DNA of 64,000 nucleotides from a virus, in IMG/VR virus record IMGVR_UViG_3300021962_000058, positions 27,150 through 91,149 of that record. One strand, given 5' to 3'. The notes under the pieces are model-generated. The model saw nothing but the letters and a program-made list of their open reading frames with translations. It was not told where the DNA came from and made no database searches. Positions 1-11,000 of the stretch are shown here, in pieces. Position numbers and translations under genes: made by a program. Positions within the stretch are counted from its first letter, which is position 1. The number at the start of each line of letters is the position of its first letter.

Positions 1-2
1 AA

Positions 3-101
3 CTACCAGAATGGATGGTCAATGAGCTTTCGTGGTACGAGGATACTGAGATTACGTTTACCTTAGAGGGTAGTGAACTTATACTTTCAGAATCCGAATG
101 A
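3..101 (+). CDS. 3' end of an unknown phage protein (truncated by window edge)
   Basis: An open frame enters from the left edge and ends at TGA 99-101, giving the last 32 residues of a protein whose start is outside the window. The tail is acidic and finishes LILSESE. Its stop codon overlaps the next start (ATGA at 98-101), the usual tight coupling in T4-like operons, which is the main reason to believe it is a real gene end. I do not recognise the family. Confidence 0.5.
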   Translation, partial: LPEWMVNELSWYEDTEITFTLEGSELILSESE

Positions 102-256
102 AAAAATATGATATCTATGTAAAAGATAGATGTATCTTTCATTCAGTAACTGAAAGTGAATTCAAAACGACATGGAGCACTTTGAATATTATGGTCGGAA
201 TTATGAAGACTGAATACTGTTCAGAGGACCTCCATTACAAAGAAGTAGTTGATTGA
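98..256 (+). CDS. small unknown phage protein, 52 aa
   Basis: ATG at 98 overlaps the preceding stop (ATGA), and the frame runs 52 residues to TGA at 254-256. It starts MKKYDIYVKDRCIFHSVTE and ends in an acidic segment. There is no signal peptide or membrane segment. The ATGA coupling and a normal phage-like composition support a real gene. I do not recognise a domain and assign no function. Confidence 0.55.
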   Translation: MKKYDIYVKDRCIFHSVTESEFKTTWSTLNIMVGIMKTEYCSEDLHYKEVVD

Positions 257-303
257 CAATCACTACATAATACTGTATGATATGACTGAAAATTAATCAA
301 GTT

Positions 304-1059
304 ATGACAAAAGGATTTACTGTAAAGGCAAAGAGTCCAGTAGTCACCAAAGAACCTGAATGGGACTACGACAAGGCAAGAGAAATGGTACGTGGAAAGA
401 CAATTGTATTTTGTCTTCCTGGACGTGGTGTTTCCTATACATATCTGAAAAACTTTGTACAACTTTGTTTTGATCTTGTACAAGCAGGTGCAAGTATTCA
501 GATCTCACAAGATTATAGTTCAATGGTGAACTTTGCACGTTGTAAGTGTCTGGGTGCAAATGTTCTGCGCGGTCCTGATCAAAAGCCTTGGGATGGAAAA
601 CTGAATTATGATTGGCAACTGTGGATTGATAGTGATATCGTCTTTAACAGTGAAAAGTTCTGGCAACTCGTTCTGATGGATCAAGACATTGCCGCTGGTT
701 GGTATTGTACCGAAGATGGTATGACCACCTCAGTTGCACACTGGTTGGATGAAGATGATTTCAGAGGCAATGGTGGTGTCATGAATCACGAAACTCTGGA
801 AAGCATTCAGAAGCGTCGGAAACCATTTACTGTTGATTACACTGGATTTGGTTGGGTTCTGATCAAGAACGGTGTGTTTGAGCACGAAGAGATGAAGTAT
901 CCTTGGTTTGCACCGAAGATGCAGGTCTTTGAATCTGGTGAAGTTCAAGACATGTGTGGAGAAGATGTATCCTTCTGTTTGGATGCAAAAGAAGCAGGAT
1001 TTGAAATCTGGTGCGATCCTCGCATTCGCGTCGGTCACGAAAAGTCACGTATTATCTAA
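304..1059 (+). CDS. GT-A fold glycosyltransferase-like protein
   Basis: A 251-residue protein with the outline of a GT-A nucleotide-sugar transferase. A beta-strand at residues 33-39 (TIVFCLP) is followed by a DxD-type motif, D109-S110-D111, inside WIDSDIVF, which in this fold binds the metal and sugar nucleotide. A later segment (GEDVSFCLDAKEAGFEIW, then DPRIRVGH) resembles the C-terminal acceptor-side acidic motif and closing His of family-2-like transferases. No membrane segment is seen, so it should be cytosolic. The substrate cannot be told from sequence; phage versions may modify DNA, host surface sugars or virion proteins. It is followed within 2 bases by the next gene. The family call rests on motifs read by eye. 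Confidence 0.65.
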   Translation: MTKGFTVKAKSPVVTKEPEWDYDKAREMVRGKTIVFCLPGRGVSYTYLKNFVQLCFDLVQAGASIQISQDYSSMVNFARCKCLGANVLRGPDQKPWDGKLNYDWQLWIDSDIVFNSEKFWQLVLMDQDIAAGWYCTEDGMTTSVAHWLDEDDFRGNGGVMNHETLESIQKRRKPFTVDYTGFGWVLIKNGVFEHEEMKYPWFAPKMQVFESGEVQDMCGEDVSFCLDAKEAGFEIWCDPRIRVGHEKSRII

Positions 1060-1060
1060 G

Positions 1061-1225
1061 ATGGCACAAGAGCGGTATAATATTCTCTGTAACGGTCGGA
1101 AAATATACCAAAACCTTACAGAGGAAGAATACTTCGATACTATGGAGGATCTGTCCCAACAGTTTTATGAGACAGGTTCTCCAAGTCCAAGCGAACTTGA
1201 AACTGAAATTTATTTGGAGAATTAA
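1061..1225 (+). CDS. small unknown acidic protein, 54 aa
   Basis: ATG at 1061 follows the glycosyltransferase stop by one base. The 54-residue product starts MAQERYNILCNGRKIYQNL and has an acidic, probably helical C-terminal half (TEEEYFDTMEDLSQQFYE). The gene lies in a chain of closely spaced genes and ends 3 bases before the next ATG. No known domain is recognised. An overlapping frame (1011-1403) is rejected because it cuts through this gene and two others. Confidence 0.6.
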   Translation: MAQERYNILCNGRKIYQNLTEEEYFDTMEDLSQQFYETGSPSPSELETEIYLEN

Positions 1226-1228
1226 ACA

Positions 1229-1384
1229 ATGGCTGCAAAATCCAGTGGTGGTCTCAACAAAAGAACGTCTTATATTCCTGGACCTCCTAAAAAGTCTCGC
1301 CAAGGCGATGGCATGGGAACCAAATATGCCGCGTCTTCTCGCAATGGAGCACGTAAAAAGTATAGAGGACAAGGTAAAGGATAA
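1229..1384 (+). CDS. small basic protein, 51 aa
   Basis: ATG at 1229, TAA at 1382-1384. The 51-residue product is rich in Lys, Arg, Gly and Ser (for example KKSRQGDGMGTKYAASSR and a tail KKYRGQGKG), with no hydrophobic core. It is likely a disordered nucleic-acid or capsid-associated peptide, but that is inference from composition only. Its stop overlaps the next start by one base, supporting a co-translated real gene. Confidence 0.6.
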   Translation: MAAKSSGGLNKRTSYIPGPPKKSRQGDGMGTKYAASSRNGARKKYRGQGKG

Positions 1385-2019
1385 TGGCATATTTAAACCA
1401 TAGTCTTCCTGATTGGTCTTGTTATATTCGTAATGAATTCTTATTCAACCATAAAAAGGGACATGGTGAAGTAACCAAATGTGATGTACATTCGGTCGCA
1501 AGTATTGAGAAAAGAGTTCCTCTATTTGAGGCATTTCTTGAAAATGGCGTGAATTGGACTCGGCGTCCTCTTCACGCTTTTTGCTGGAAACCCGATGCTG
1601 CAATCGAACCTCTTGAAGATATTATGTATTGGGATTGCTTTTCACCATATATTGATGTGCAAAAACGTGCTCGTCTTGCTGGATTACAGGCAGAATTGAT
1701 TCGTCCAGATGGAAAAAAGGTTCTTGGAACCTATATGTTCACTCTTGATTGGTCATGGGAGAACAAAGGAGTTCCAGATCTTAATTTTTCAGAAACTCCT
1801 GAGCATAAATGTGCTCATTTGTTCAAAGTTGAGACTGGAAATTACTATGCTTATCCAAATAATCGCATTATTTGGTATGATAATGCCTGGACTTTTAATC
1901 GAATTAATAAAAATCCTGGATATGAGATTGATTTAACGACATATTCGGTCGAAAATAAGAGAAAACTTGAAACTTCCGACCATTATATGTACGAAATTAC
2001 AGATTTGGATCAGAAATAA
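1384..2019 (+). CDS. unknown conserved-looking phage protein, 211 aa
   Basis: A 211-residue soluble protein whose ATG overlaps the preceding stop by one base. It has many aromatic residues (WSCYIRNEFLF near the N-terminus; repeated Trp/Tyr around residues 120-175, such as MFTLDWSWENKG and RIIWYDNAWTF). The composition suggests a compact beta-rich domain. It contains no motif I can tie to an enzyme family. Its stop overlaps a late-promoter-like motif, which separates it from speD. Confidence 0.65.
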   Translation: MAYLNHSLPDWSCYIRNEFLFNHKKGHGEVTKCDVHSVASIEKRVPLFEAFLENGVNWTRRPLHAFCWKPDAAIEPLEDIMYWDCFSPYIDVQKRARLAGLQAELIRPDGKKVLGTYMFTLDWSWENKGVPDLNFSETPEHKCAHLFKVETGNYYAYPNNRIIWYDNAWTFNRINKNPGYEIDLTTYSVENKRKLETSDHYMYEITDLDQK

Positions 2020-2022
2020 ATA
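2015..2022 (+). promoter_or_regulatory. late promoter motif (AATAAATA) before speD
   Basis: One-base variant of the T4 late element TATAAATA, overlapping the preceding stop codon. It lies 20 bases before the TTG start of speD and 35 before the alternative ATG. Confidence 0.45.
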
Positions 2023-2042
2023 AATTTTTTAATCAAACTGAG

Positions 2043-2384
2043 TTGAAACAATATTCGATGGGCAAGCACCTGCTCCTAGAGGTGTATGATGTGGATTTTG
2101 AAGCGATTAATGACGTAGAATCGCTTCAAAATGCAATGATTAGAGGTATTAATCGTGCCAAAATGACGATTTTGAACACTTTTTCACATTGTTTCATACC
2201 ACAAGGGTGTACAGTCGTCATTGCACTTGCAGAAAGTCACGTTTCTTGCCACACTTGGCCAGAAAATGGGTGTTTGGCAGTAGATGTGTACACTTGTGGA
2301 GATGGAAACCCACGACTAATTGCTCTTGAAATCTTAAAATATCTCAATTCAGACTCATATTCACTTCGTGAAGTCGATCGTTAA
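2043..2384 (+). CDS. speD: S-adenosylmethionine decarboxylase proenzyme (speD)
   Basis: The 113-residue protein matches the small prokaryotic AdoMet decarboxylase family. Near the N-terminus is GKHLLLEVYDVD. The self-processing site is E64-S65 in ALAESHVSCHTWPE, where Ser65 becomes the catalytic pyruvoyl group; His70 and Cys85 (DVYTCGDG) occupy the family's active-site positions. The enzyme makes decarboxylated AdoMet for spermidine synthesis, and speD is a known auxiliary metabolic gene of marine T4-like cyanophages. The start used is TTG at 2043; an in-frame ATG at 2058 gives MGKHLLLE and fits family length equally well. A late-type promoter motif is just upstream, and two hairpins follow the stop. 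Confidence 0.92.
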   Translation: MKQYSMGKHLLLEVYDVDFEAINDVESLQNAMIRGINRAKMTILNTFSHCFIPQGCTVVIALAESHVSCHTWPENGCLAVDVYTCGDGNPRLIALEILKYLNSDSYSLREVDR

Positions 2385-2392
2385 ATAGACAT

Positions 2393-2412
2393 AAGGAGAT
2401 AGCAACCTCCTT
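2393..2412 (+). terminator. hairpin after speD
   Basis: AAGGAG and CTCCTT pair in a 6-bp stem around an 8-base loop, 8 bases after the speD stop. The following T-run is short (TTTA), so this is a weak terminator or a processing site. Confidence 0.4.
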
Positions 2413-2422
2413 TATAAAAGTT

Positions 2423-2443
2423 CTGTTTTATTCATTAAAACAG
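2423..2443 (+). promoter_or_regulatory. hairpin touching the ribosome binding site of the 2452 gene
   Basis: CTGTTTTA and TAAAACAG form a perfect 8-bp stem with a 5-base loop (TTCAT). The 3' arm ends in CAG, which is also the beginning of the Shine-Dalgarno-like AGGAG seven bases before the ATG at 2452. Folding would partly mask ribosome entry. Confidence 0.45.
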
Positions 2444-2451
2444 GAGCTAAA

Positions 2452-2694
2452 ATGTCGAATTTACCAGTCGATAGAGACTCAAACTACATGTATCAGATGT
2501 GGGGAACCACTAGACTTACAAGTGATTATGGTAGTTTAGAGGAAAAAAGGGTGATTCAAGAGGTCATACACGATCTTGCACCTAGACATGATTTAAAAAA
2601 ACAAGAAGAATTGCATGAAAAGATTCGTAATGATGAAGATTATGATGATTGGGAGTATGGAACAGAGCCAACATATGGAATTCCTTGGAAATAG
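2452..2694 (+). CDS. unknown acidic protein, 80 aa
   Basis: ATG at 2452 is preceded by a good ribosome site (AGGAG). The 80-residue protein has a charged helical middle (LEEKRVIQEVIHDLAPRHDLKKQEELHEKI) read in pieces, and an acidic, aromatic tail (DYDDWEYGTEPTYGIPWK). It sits directly before the baseplate cluster, at a place where some T4-like phages carry small baseplate genes, but no homology to gp53 or others is visible. Function unknown. Confidence 0.6.
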   Translation: MSNLPVDRDSNYMYQMWGTTRLTSDYGSLEEKRVIQEVIHDLAPRHDLKKQEELHEKIRNDEDYDDWEYGTEPTYGIPWK

Positions 2695-2696
2695 CG

Positions 2697-2704
2697 AATA
2701 AATA
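2697..2704 (+). promoter_or_regulatory. late promoter motif (AATAAATA) before gp25
   Basis: Variant of TATAAATA located 22 bases before the gp25 ATG; probably starts the baseplate operon. Confidence 0.5.
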
Positions 2705-2726
2705 ATCTGAGAAAATCTATATCTCA

Positions 2727-3125
2727 ATGGCAGTTACAAGAATATCCAGAGGATATAAAGATATTAGTCTTTCTTTTGATCCACATCCTGTGACAAAAGA
2801 TTTACCTACTTTGACGAATGAGAGAGCAATTTCAAGATCTGTCCGTAATTTGGTTGAAACTAACTTGACGGAAAGATTTTTTAATCCCTTTCTCGGATCG
2901 AATGTACGTAGATCTTTATTCGAATTTATTGATTATGGTACTGCATCTGCAATCCAAGATCAAATTGTAACTACCATTGAGAACTTTGAACCAAGGGTTA
3001 ATAATGTTCGGGTTGAGGTAGAACCAAGACCTGATGAAAATACTTTTGAAGTGGCAGTTTTTTTTGATATTATTGGAGAAACTTTAAGACAACAATTTTC
3101 ATTCTTATTAGAGGCAACAAGATAA
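2727..3125 (+). CDS. gp25: baseplate wedge subunit gp25
   Basis: The 132-residue protein has the length and pattern of the gp25/GPW lysozyme-like baseplate family. It has an N-terminal segment on Asp-Pro-His-Pro (DISLSFDPHPVTKDL), a helix with RNLVETNLTERFFNP, the family-typical GSNVRRSLFEF, and an amphipathic C-terminal strand (FEVAVFFDIIGE). T4 gp25 is 132 aa. In the wedge it binds gp6 and gp53 and helps nucleate sheath assembly. gp6 begins one base after its stop. Family recognition is strong from motifs and synteny. Confidence 0.93.
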   Translation: MAVTRISRGYKDISLSFDPHPVTKDLPTLTNERAISRSVRNLVETNLTERFFNPFLGSNVRRSLFEFIDYGTASAIQDQIVTTIENFEPRVNNVRVEVEPRPDENTFEVAVFFDIIGETLRQQFSFLLEATR

Positions 3126-3126
3126 A

Positions 3127-5052
3127 ATGCCTTTTACACAGTTTACGAATCTAGATTTCGATCAAATTAAGACTCAAATCAAGAGTTATCTCCGTGCAAA
3201 TTCAAATTTCACGGATTTTGATTTTGAGGGATCAAACTTTTCTGTGTTGATTGACACGTTAGCGTATAACACGTATATTACGGCATTCAACTCTAATATG
3301 ATCGTGAATGAATCCTTCTTGGATTCTGCCGTTTTAAGAGAAAACGTTGTTTCGCTAGCAAGAAATATTGGTTACGTACCACGTTCCAGAAGCGCCGCTA
3401 GGGCGTCTATTACGTTTGATGTACCAACTAATACCTCCAGTCCTTTCATCACTCTACAAGCGGGTCTGGTGTGTGTTGGCGTATCAGATGACACTTCATA
3501 TAGATTCTCAATTTCTGAGGATATTACTACAACAGTAAAGGATGGAATTGCAAGATTTGGATCTTCTTCATCTCCTATCTTAGTCTATCAAGGAACATAC
3601 CTGACCAAACAATGGGTAGTTGATGGATCCCAAGATCAAAGATTTATTTTAGAAAATTCTGGAATTGATACTTCCAGAATTGTTGTGTATGTAAGAGGTA
3701 TCAATGATAGTGGATTAGGAAGAGAATATTTCAAAGTTGATAATATTTTAAATATTGATAAGAATTCTGAAATTTATTTAATACAAGAAGTTCAGGATGA
3801 GAAGTATGAACTTCTTTTTGGTGATGGATATTTTGGCAAAAAACTTGAAAATAATGCAGTAATCACTGCACGATATATTGTGACAGAGGGAGTGGACGGA
3901 AATGGAGCGTCTTCTTTTGCATTTCAAGGAAATTTTGTTGACGCATCTGGTGTAAAAGTTATTCCATCAAGACGCATTAGTATTAATACGATTGATAGGG
4001 CTAGAAATGGTGGGGACATAGAACCCATTTCATCCGTAAAATATTTTGCGCCTAGACTATACTCATCACAATATAGAGCAGTTACTTCAAGAGACTATGA
4101 GGCGATTATACAATCAATATATTCAAATACAGAATCTGTCGCTGTTGTTGGTGGAGAAGAACTAAGTCCACCAGAATTTGGAACAGTTCAGATTAGTATT
4201 AAACCAAAAAATGGTACATATGTTTCAGATTTTGATAAGCAAAATATTCTTTCAAAATTGAAGCAGTATTCGATTGCAGGAATTAATCAAAAGATAGTCG
4301 ATCTTAAAATTCTTTATGTCGAAATTGATAGTTCCATTTACTATAATGCAAATCAAGTTTCGAATGTTAACGAGTTAAGGACTCTGATTATCAATTCATT
4401 AACTGATTACTCTAAAAATATTGACATTAATAGATTTGGTGGAAGATTCAAGTATAGCAAAATAGTTCAATTGATTGATAGGGTTGATTCTGCAATCACT
4501 TCTAATATTACAAAGGTTAAGATTAGAAGAGATATGAAGGCACTGGTGAATCAATTTGCCCAGTATGAATTATGTTTCGGCAATCGTTTTCATATTAACC
4601 CACAAGGATATAATATAAAGAGTACAGGATTTACCGTACAAGGTTCTGATGATATTGTTTACTTTACAGACGTTCCAAATAAAGATGCAAACGGCAATCT
4701 AGATGGAAGTGGTAAAGGTGTCTTGGCGGTAATTAGACAAACTGATAGAGGTCAAAGTCAGGTTATTTTAAAATCTATCGGAACAGTTGATTACACTAAT
4801 GGGGAAATATTAGTCAATACTATTAATATTACTTCAACAGTTGCTGAAAATGATATCATTGAAGTTCAGGCATTCCCAGATTCAAATGATGTTATCGGTC
4901 TAAAAGATTTGTATTTAAGTTTTAATGTTTCCACCAGCAAGATAAATATGCTTAAGGATGTTATTGCCTCCGGAGAGGATATCTCTGGGGTTACTTTTAC
5001 AAGAGATTACTACACTTCAAGCTATTCTAACGGAGCAATCGAGAGGGAATAA
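3127..5052 (+). CDS. gp6: baseplate wedge subunit gp6
   Basis: A 641-residue protein, close to T4 gp6 (660 aa), lying directly after gp25 as in T4-like phages. The N-terminal section (LDFDQIKTQIKSYLRANSNF, then DFEGSNFSVLIDTLAYNTYI) is the typical gp6 start. A central stretch (YDEFLFGDGYFGK-like: KYELLFGDGYFGKKLENN) and the segment RAVTSRDYEAIIQSIY match the Baseplate_J-type fold. gp6 dimers form the ring that joins the six wedges of the baseplate. The C-terminal 150 residues form an added beta-rich domain. The next gene starts 3 bases after the stop. Confidence 0.92.
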   Translation: MPFTQFTNLDFDQIKTQIKSYLRANSNFTDFDFEGSNFSVLIDTLAYNTYITAFNSNMIVNESFLDSAVLRENVVSLARNIGYVPRSRSAARASITFDVPTNTSSPFITLQAGLVCVGVSDDTSYRFSISEDITTTVKDGIARFGSSSSPILVYQGTYLTKQWVVDGSQDQRFILENSGIDTSRIVVYVRGINDSGLGREYFKVDNILNIDKNSEIYLIQEVQDEKYELLFGDGYFGKKLENNAVITARYIVTEGVDGNGASSFAFQGNFVDASGVKVIPSRRISINTIDRARNGGDIEPISSVKYFAPRLYSSQYRAVTSRDYEAIIQSIYSNTESVAVVGGEELSPPEFGTVQISIKPKNGTYVSDFDKQNILSKLKQYSIAGINQKIVDLKILYVEIDSSIYYNANQVSNVNELRTLIINSLTDYSKNIDINRFGGRFKYSKIVQLIDRVDSAITSNITKVKIRRDMKALVNQFAQYELCFGNRFHINPQGYNIKSTGFTVQGSDDIVYFTDVPNKDANGNLDGSGKGVLAVIRQTDRGQSQVILKSIGTVDYTNGEILVNTINITSTVAENDIIEVQAFPDSNDVIGLKDLYLSFNVSTSKINMLKDVIASGEDISGVTFTRDYYTSSYSNGAIERE

Positions 5053-5055
5053 AAT

Positions 5056-8000
5056 ATGTCGAATTTTGAGAAGAGAGTACAAATCAATAAAATTATTGAG
5101 AGTCAACTTCCAGAATTTTTAGTTTCTGATTTTCCAAAGGCAGTAGAATTTTTAAGACAATACTACATTTCTGAGGAATTTCAAGGTGGTAATGTAGATC
5201 TTGCTGATAACCTAGATCAGTACCTGAAACTTGATAATCTAGTTCCAGAAGTTATTGTAGGCGAAACAAAACTAACTTCTAATATTTCAGCATCTGCTGG
5301 AATTGTTACTGTTACATCAACAAAAGGATTTCCATCTGAGTATGGACTTCTGAAAATCGATAATGAAATTATTACCTACACTGGTATAACCACAAATACT
5401 TTTACTGGTTGTATTCGTGGATTTAGTGGAGTTACTGGATATAATTATCTGTCTAAGTTTGATATAGATGATGGATCAAACAAAAAATCTTTGGTATTTG
5501 AGGACACTGATTCTTCGAGTCATACATCTGGATCTACCGTTAAGAATCTAAGTGTTTTATTCTTACAAGAATTTTACAAGAAGTTAAAATATACCTTTAC
5601 GCCAGGACTAGAAAATAATGATTTTGTTTCCGATTTAGATGTAGGAAATTTTATTAAACATGCAAGAGATTTTTACCAGTCAAAAGGAATTGAAGAATCG
5701 GTAAAAATTCTGTTTAAAGTTCTTTATGGTGTAAATGCGGATGTCATCGACTTAGAAAGTAGATTAATTAAACCATCATCTGCAAACTACATACGCAGAG
5801 AAATCGTTACTGCTAAAAATATTTCTGGCGATCCCCTCAAATTAGAAGGACAAACTATATTCAAGTCTAGTGATATCAATACAAATGCTGCGGTATCAAA
5901 CGTAGAAATTTTAACAAGAGATAATGAAACTTTCTATAAATTAGAACTTTTTGTCGGATATGATGAAAAAGATTTAATTAATGGAACTTTCACAGTTCCT
6001 GGAAAAACAAAAGTACTTGAAAATGTTTCAATTGGATCTTCAATAATTTCAGTCGATTCAACCATTGGTTTCTCAGAGTCTGGAACTTTAAACTTAATTA
6101 GTAGTGGAAACTCTATAAAGTATACTTCGAAATCAGTCAATCAGTTCTTTGGATGTTCTGGAGTTGTTTCATTAATTCCTCTTGGATCTGATCTCAGATC
6201 TGATGAAACAATATATGGTTATGAAAATGGAAATATCAACAAAAGAGTTGATCTAAGAATTACTGGTGTTATTTCTGATCTTGTATCTGTTGATGATAGT
6301 TTATTAATAGATGAGGGTGAAGAGATTTTAGTAAGAAATCTTGGAAATATTATTGAAAATCCACCAAATGGAGAAAAAACATATAAAGAAGTATTTGCAA
6401 ATACTTGGATCTACAACACAAGTACTAGATATCAAGTAAGATCTATTGTAGGGTCAACTTTCACATTATACAGTTATATTGATAAATCTAGTCTTAGTGT
6501 AGGTGATAATGTTGATATTTTAGTCAGATCTAGTAATACAGTTGTTTTTAGTAATGCAACAGTAACTAGTATCAATACTGCTGTAAATCAAATTATTTTA
6601 AGTGGAATAACTGGATTTACTCCCCAACCTCTGGTTGAATATGATATAAGAAGAAAAATAAAGAAATCTAGTAGTTTAAACGTAAATATTGATGCTGGAA
6701 ATAATTCTTATATTTCAAATGTACTGAATCTATATACCGACAAAGAATATGGATATGTTGTTTCCAATTCTTTACCATCATATCAAATTAATGACGAATT
6801 AATTGAATCTTCCATACCAAATGGTTCTACATTGTATCTTTCTGGTTCAAATGATGATCGTAAAGCATACTCTAGTATAAAATTTCCACAAAATGTTAGA
6901 TTCATTGATGGAGATATTGTAATATATACTTCTTCTCAACCTTTGAATGGGTTAACTTCTGGATCAAAATATTATGTAAGATTACTTCAACCCAATGAGA
7001 TAAGATTATATGAATCAAGATCACTATTGGATGCGGTAAACTTAACTGATATCAGTGGAAACGTTATAGTTCCATATCTATTTTTTGGAAATACACAGAG
7101 TTTAAATACATCCAGTCACAGATTTACATTAGCAAAGCAAGAAAATAGAAATATATCAGCAAATAAAATATTAAGAAAGTTTCCACTACAATCCACAAAA
7201 ATTAATAATAGTGAACCAGTAAAAAGATCTATTGAAACAATTTCTGGTGGAATAGGAGTTTTAATCGACGGTGTTGAAATTACAAATCCAGAATCAATAG
7301 AAAAAATATATTATGGACCACTAAAACAATTTGACGTTCTTAATAGTGGAAATAATTATGATATTGTCAATCCTCCCAAAATTGTAATATCAACGGGTGC
7401 TGGCACAACCGCTTTGGTTGAACCAGTAATCAATGGAAATGTTAAAAATGTTTTTGTTGATGTTCAAGATTTTGATGTTGATGATGTTGTATCAATATCT
7501 TTAACAGGAGCAAATGGATCTGGTTGTATTTTAGAACCAGTCATAGGTGAAAGGTTTAGAGAAGTTGAATTTGATAGTAGGTCACTTAATGTAGGTGGTG
7601 GAGTAGATATTAGTGATGAGACTATTACATTTTTGAAACCACATAATTTTTATGATGGCGAACCTATCATTTATAATCAGAATGGAAATCCTGCAATATT
7701 GACAGGAAGTTTCCAAGATATATCAAATACTGTAACTGGATCATTGGTCACTAATGACCAATACATTGCAAAATTTGTTAACACAAGAACGATTAGACTT
7801 TTTAACAACATAAATGATTTTAATGCTGGAATTAATACTGTTGGATTCTCAACATTAACTACATTCGGAGGAATTCATAAATTTAGAACTTTACCTAGAA
7901 GGACACTAAGATCGGTAAAAGTTTTAAATGGAGGATCCGGATACACTTATAGGAAATTAAGAGTCAAACCAACTGGAATATCCACAGATTATAGTACTGT

Positions 8001-11000
8001 TAATTATGAAAACCATGGATTTTCTACAGGAGAAGTCATCCACTATTCGACAACAGGTACAGCAATTGTGGGTCTATCTACCCTTAATAGTTATTCTGTT
8101 GATGTAGTTAATACTGATAGTTTTAAACTTATTAATGTTGGAATTGGTGCAACATTCCAAGATGACCTTGCCAAAAATAAACACGTTTCCTTACAATCAA
8201 CAGGATCTGGATATCATATTTTTGAATATCCACCTATTACAATAACGGCAAACGTTTCTTACGGATCAACTTTTACAGGTTCTTTTAATTTTACTCCAAT
8301 AGTTACTGGAAGCATCGTTGATGCATACCTATATGAAAGTGGATCTGGATATGGATCAACTACTTTAAATCTACACAAAAAACCAACAGTTACAGTCAAA
8401 AATGGAAAAAATGCCGAACTAAAACCAATCATATCTAATGGTAGAGTAATAGAAGTACAAATATTAAGTTCTGGATATGATTATTACTCCATACCTGAAA
8501 TTTCTGTTCAGGGAAACGGGTCTGGTGCGATTATTAGACCAGTTATTTCAAATGGATTAATTGTTGATGCGATTGTATTAAATCAGGGAATTGGATATGA
8601 TTCCTTAACTACAACAATTAATGTTATTCCAAGAGGATCTGGTGCTATTTTTGATTTAAGAGTTAGAGATCTTACTCTAAATGATGCTGAAAGATATGCA
8701 AAGCACGCTAGAACAAGAACTCCAAAGATATTTTCAAGTCTGACTAATAATAAAAAAGACGACTCTTTGGTATATGGAATTTATGGATATTCACAAGATT
8801 TGGCAAATAATTATCTTGATACTGGAAATTCACACTCACCGATTATAGGATGGGCATATGATGGAAATCCAATATATGGTCCATATGGATATTCTAAACC
8901 AGATGATGTTCAGTCTGGAGTTAGACTTATAAATTCAAGTTATGTTTTAGATCCATCTTCTGTTTTTGATAGACCTCCTTCTTTCCCATCAGGATTTTTT
9001 ATCGATGATTATCGTTATGCAAGTAATGGAGACCTTGATGTGCATAATGGAAGATTTTGCAAAACACCAGAATTCCCTAAAGGAATATATGCATATTTTG
9101 CATCTGTTAAAACAAGTAGTCTATCCAATACATTAGAACCTGGATATCCCTATTTCATAGGTAATACTTTTAAGTCAACTTTTATTGAAGAAAATTCTTA
9201 TCTTGACCATTCATTTGACTTCAATAACTCAAATCTTATTAGAAATACTTATCCATATAAAATTAATGATAGATACGCTGGTTATGATTTTCTATTAGAA
9301 CCATATGAAAGATTTTCGCAAGTATCTGTTGTAGAATCTGTCAGTAAAGGTTTTGTAAAAGATATTAAGGTTAATGACGGTGGATCTGGTTATAATATAG
9401 GTGATCGAGTTATCTTTGACGAATCTAATACGGGTGGATATGGACTAAGAGCAGAAGTTTCAGAACTAATTGGAAAAAATGTTACAAAGATAGAAACAAG
9501 TTTAGAATCATATACACCATGTGTCCTTGTTTGGGATGATGATAATTATATTTCAGCTTATTACAGACCTGGATTTAATTTAAGAGATAATGATACTGTT
9601 TTAGTTGGAAGCATTTCAACTTCCATCAGTGATGTTCTTGGATCTAAAAAAGTAGGATTCAGCACGCAAACTATCGGACTTGCTGCGTCTATGACTAGTT
9701 ACTCTGATCCATCCGGTAAAGTAGAAGATATTTTTACAAGTTCAAGTGCCACTATTTCTATCGGAAATAGTATTTCCATTCAATCCGGTTTGGGTAGTGA
9801 AATTATAAGAGTGCTTAATGTATATGATAATGGAATACTTAGAGTAAAAAGATTTGGTACTACTGGTGTAGCACACTCTTTTGGAACTCAACTTAATATT
9901 TTAAGTGATAAAATTAAAATACCTGCCAAGACTACAAAATTTACCTCAGAAGTAGATAATTTAATCTACTTTAATGCAAAAAATTCAGTGGGAATTGGAA
10001 CAACTCTTGGCGGCGCGGTATCGAAAACATTTACGATAGGTGGTATTTCACAAACAATTTCTATTCCATATAGAAGCATTTACATACCCAATCATCCATT
10101 TAAAACTGGTCAAAGACTAACCTTTGAAAAATCAACCTATCCAGGCATTGATTCTTTAATAGTTGGTGATAATCCATCCAATTTAAATACTTTCCAAATT
10201 CCAGATGCAACTTCATCTGTTTATGTCATTAATAAAGGAAAAAATTATATTGGATTAGTAACTCAGGTTGGATTGACAACTAATAGTGAAGGACTATTTT
10301 TCTACAGTGATGGATCTAATAATTCCGAATATTCACTAGAAACAAACTTAACTCAAATTACAGCAGAAATTAGTAAAGTTGTCTCCACAATAAGTGTTGG
10401 ACAGACTCATGGGTTATCAGAATTTGATACTATCAAATTGAACGTGGTTCCAAATACTGTTGTTGGACTTGGTACAACTGGACCAGTTTCTGTTAAATTT
10501 AATGAATTTGGTAAAAAACTCCTGATTAATTCTATCGGTATTAATTCTTCACAAATTAATACTGTTACCAACACTATTACCATTCCAAATCATGGGTACA
10601 ATACAGGTGATAAGGTGTTTTATGATAGTGCAGAAGTTGCTTCTGGACTATCAACAGGATCTTACTTTGTAGTTAAGACAGGAACAAATACGTTTAAGTT
10701 AGCAGAAACTCTATATGAATCCCAACCAGAAACAGAAAATGTAGTAAACATTGTTGGAACAGGAGCATCAGTTCATAACATTGGTCTCATTAATCCCCAA
10801 ATTAATGTTGTTAGAAATTCTACTTTAAAATTTGACATTTCCGACTCATCTTTACGAGGATATAATTTTAAGATTTATCAGGATAAAGAATTTAAAAATG
10901 AATTTTTATCAACTACTGATAACAATGATTTTAATGTAACTGGAATTGGAACAATTGGTTTTGGAACAGCATCATTGTCAATTAAGTACACCCAAAATGT

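Noticed and set aside
1011-1403. 130-codon frame crossing three small genes
   Set aside because: It crosses the boundaries of genes that have their own coupled starts and stops; composition is not protein-like.
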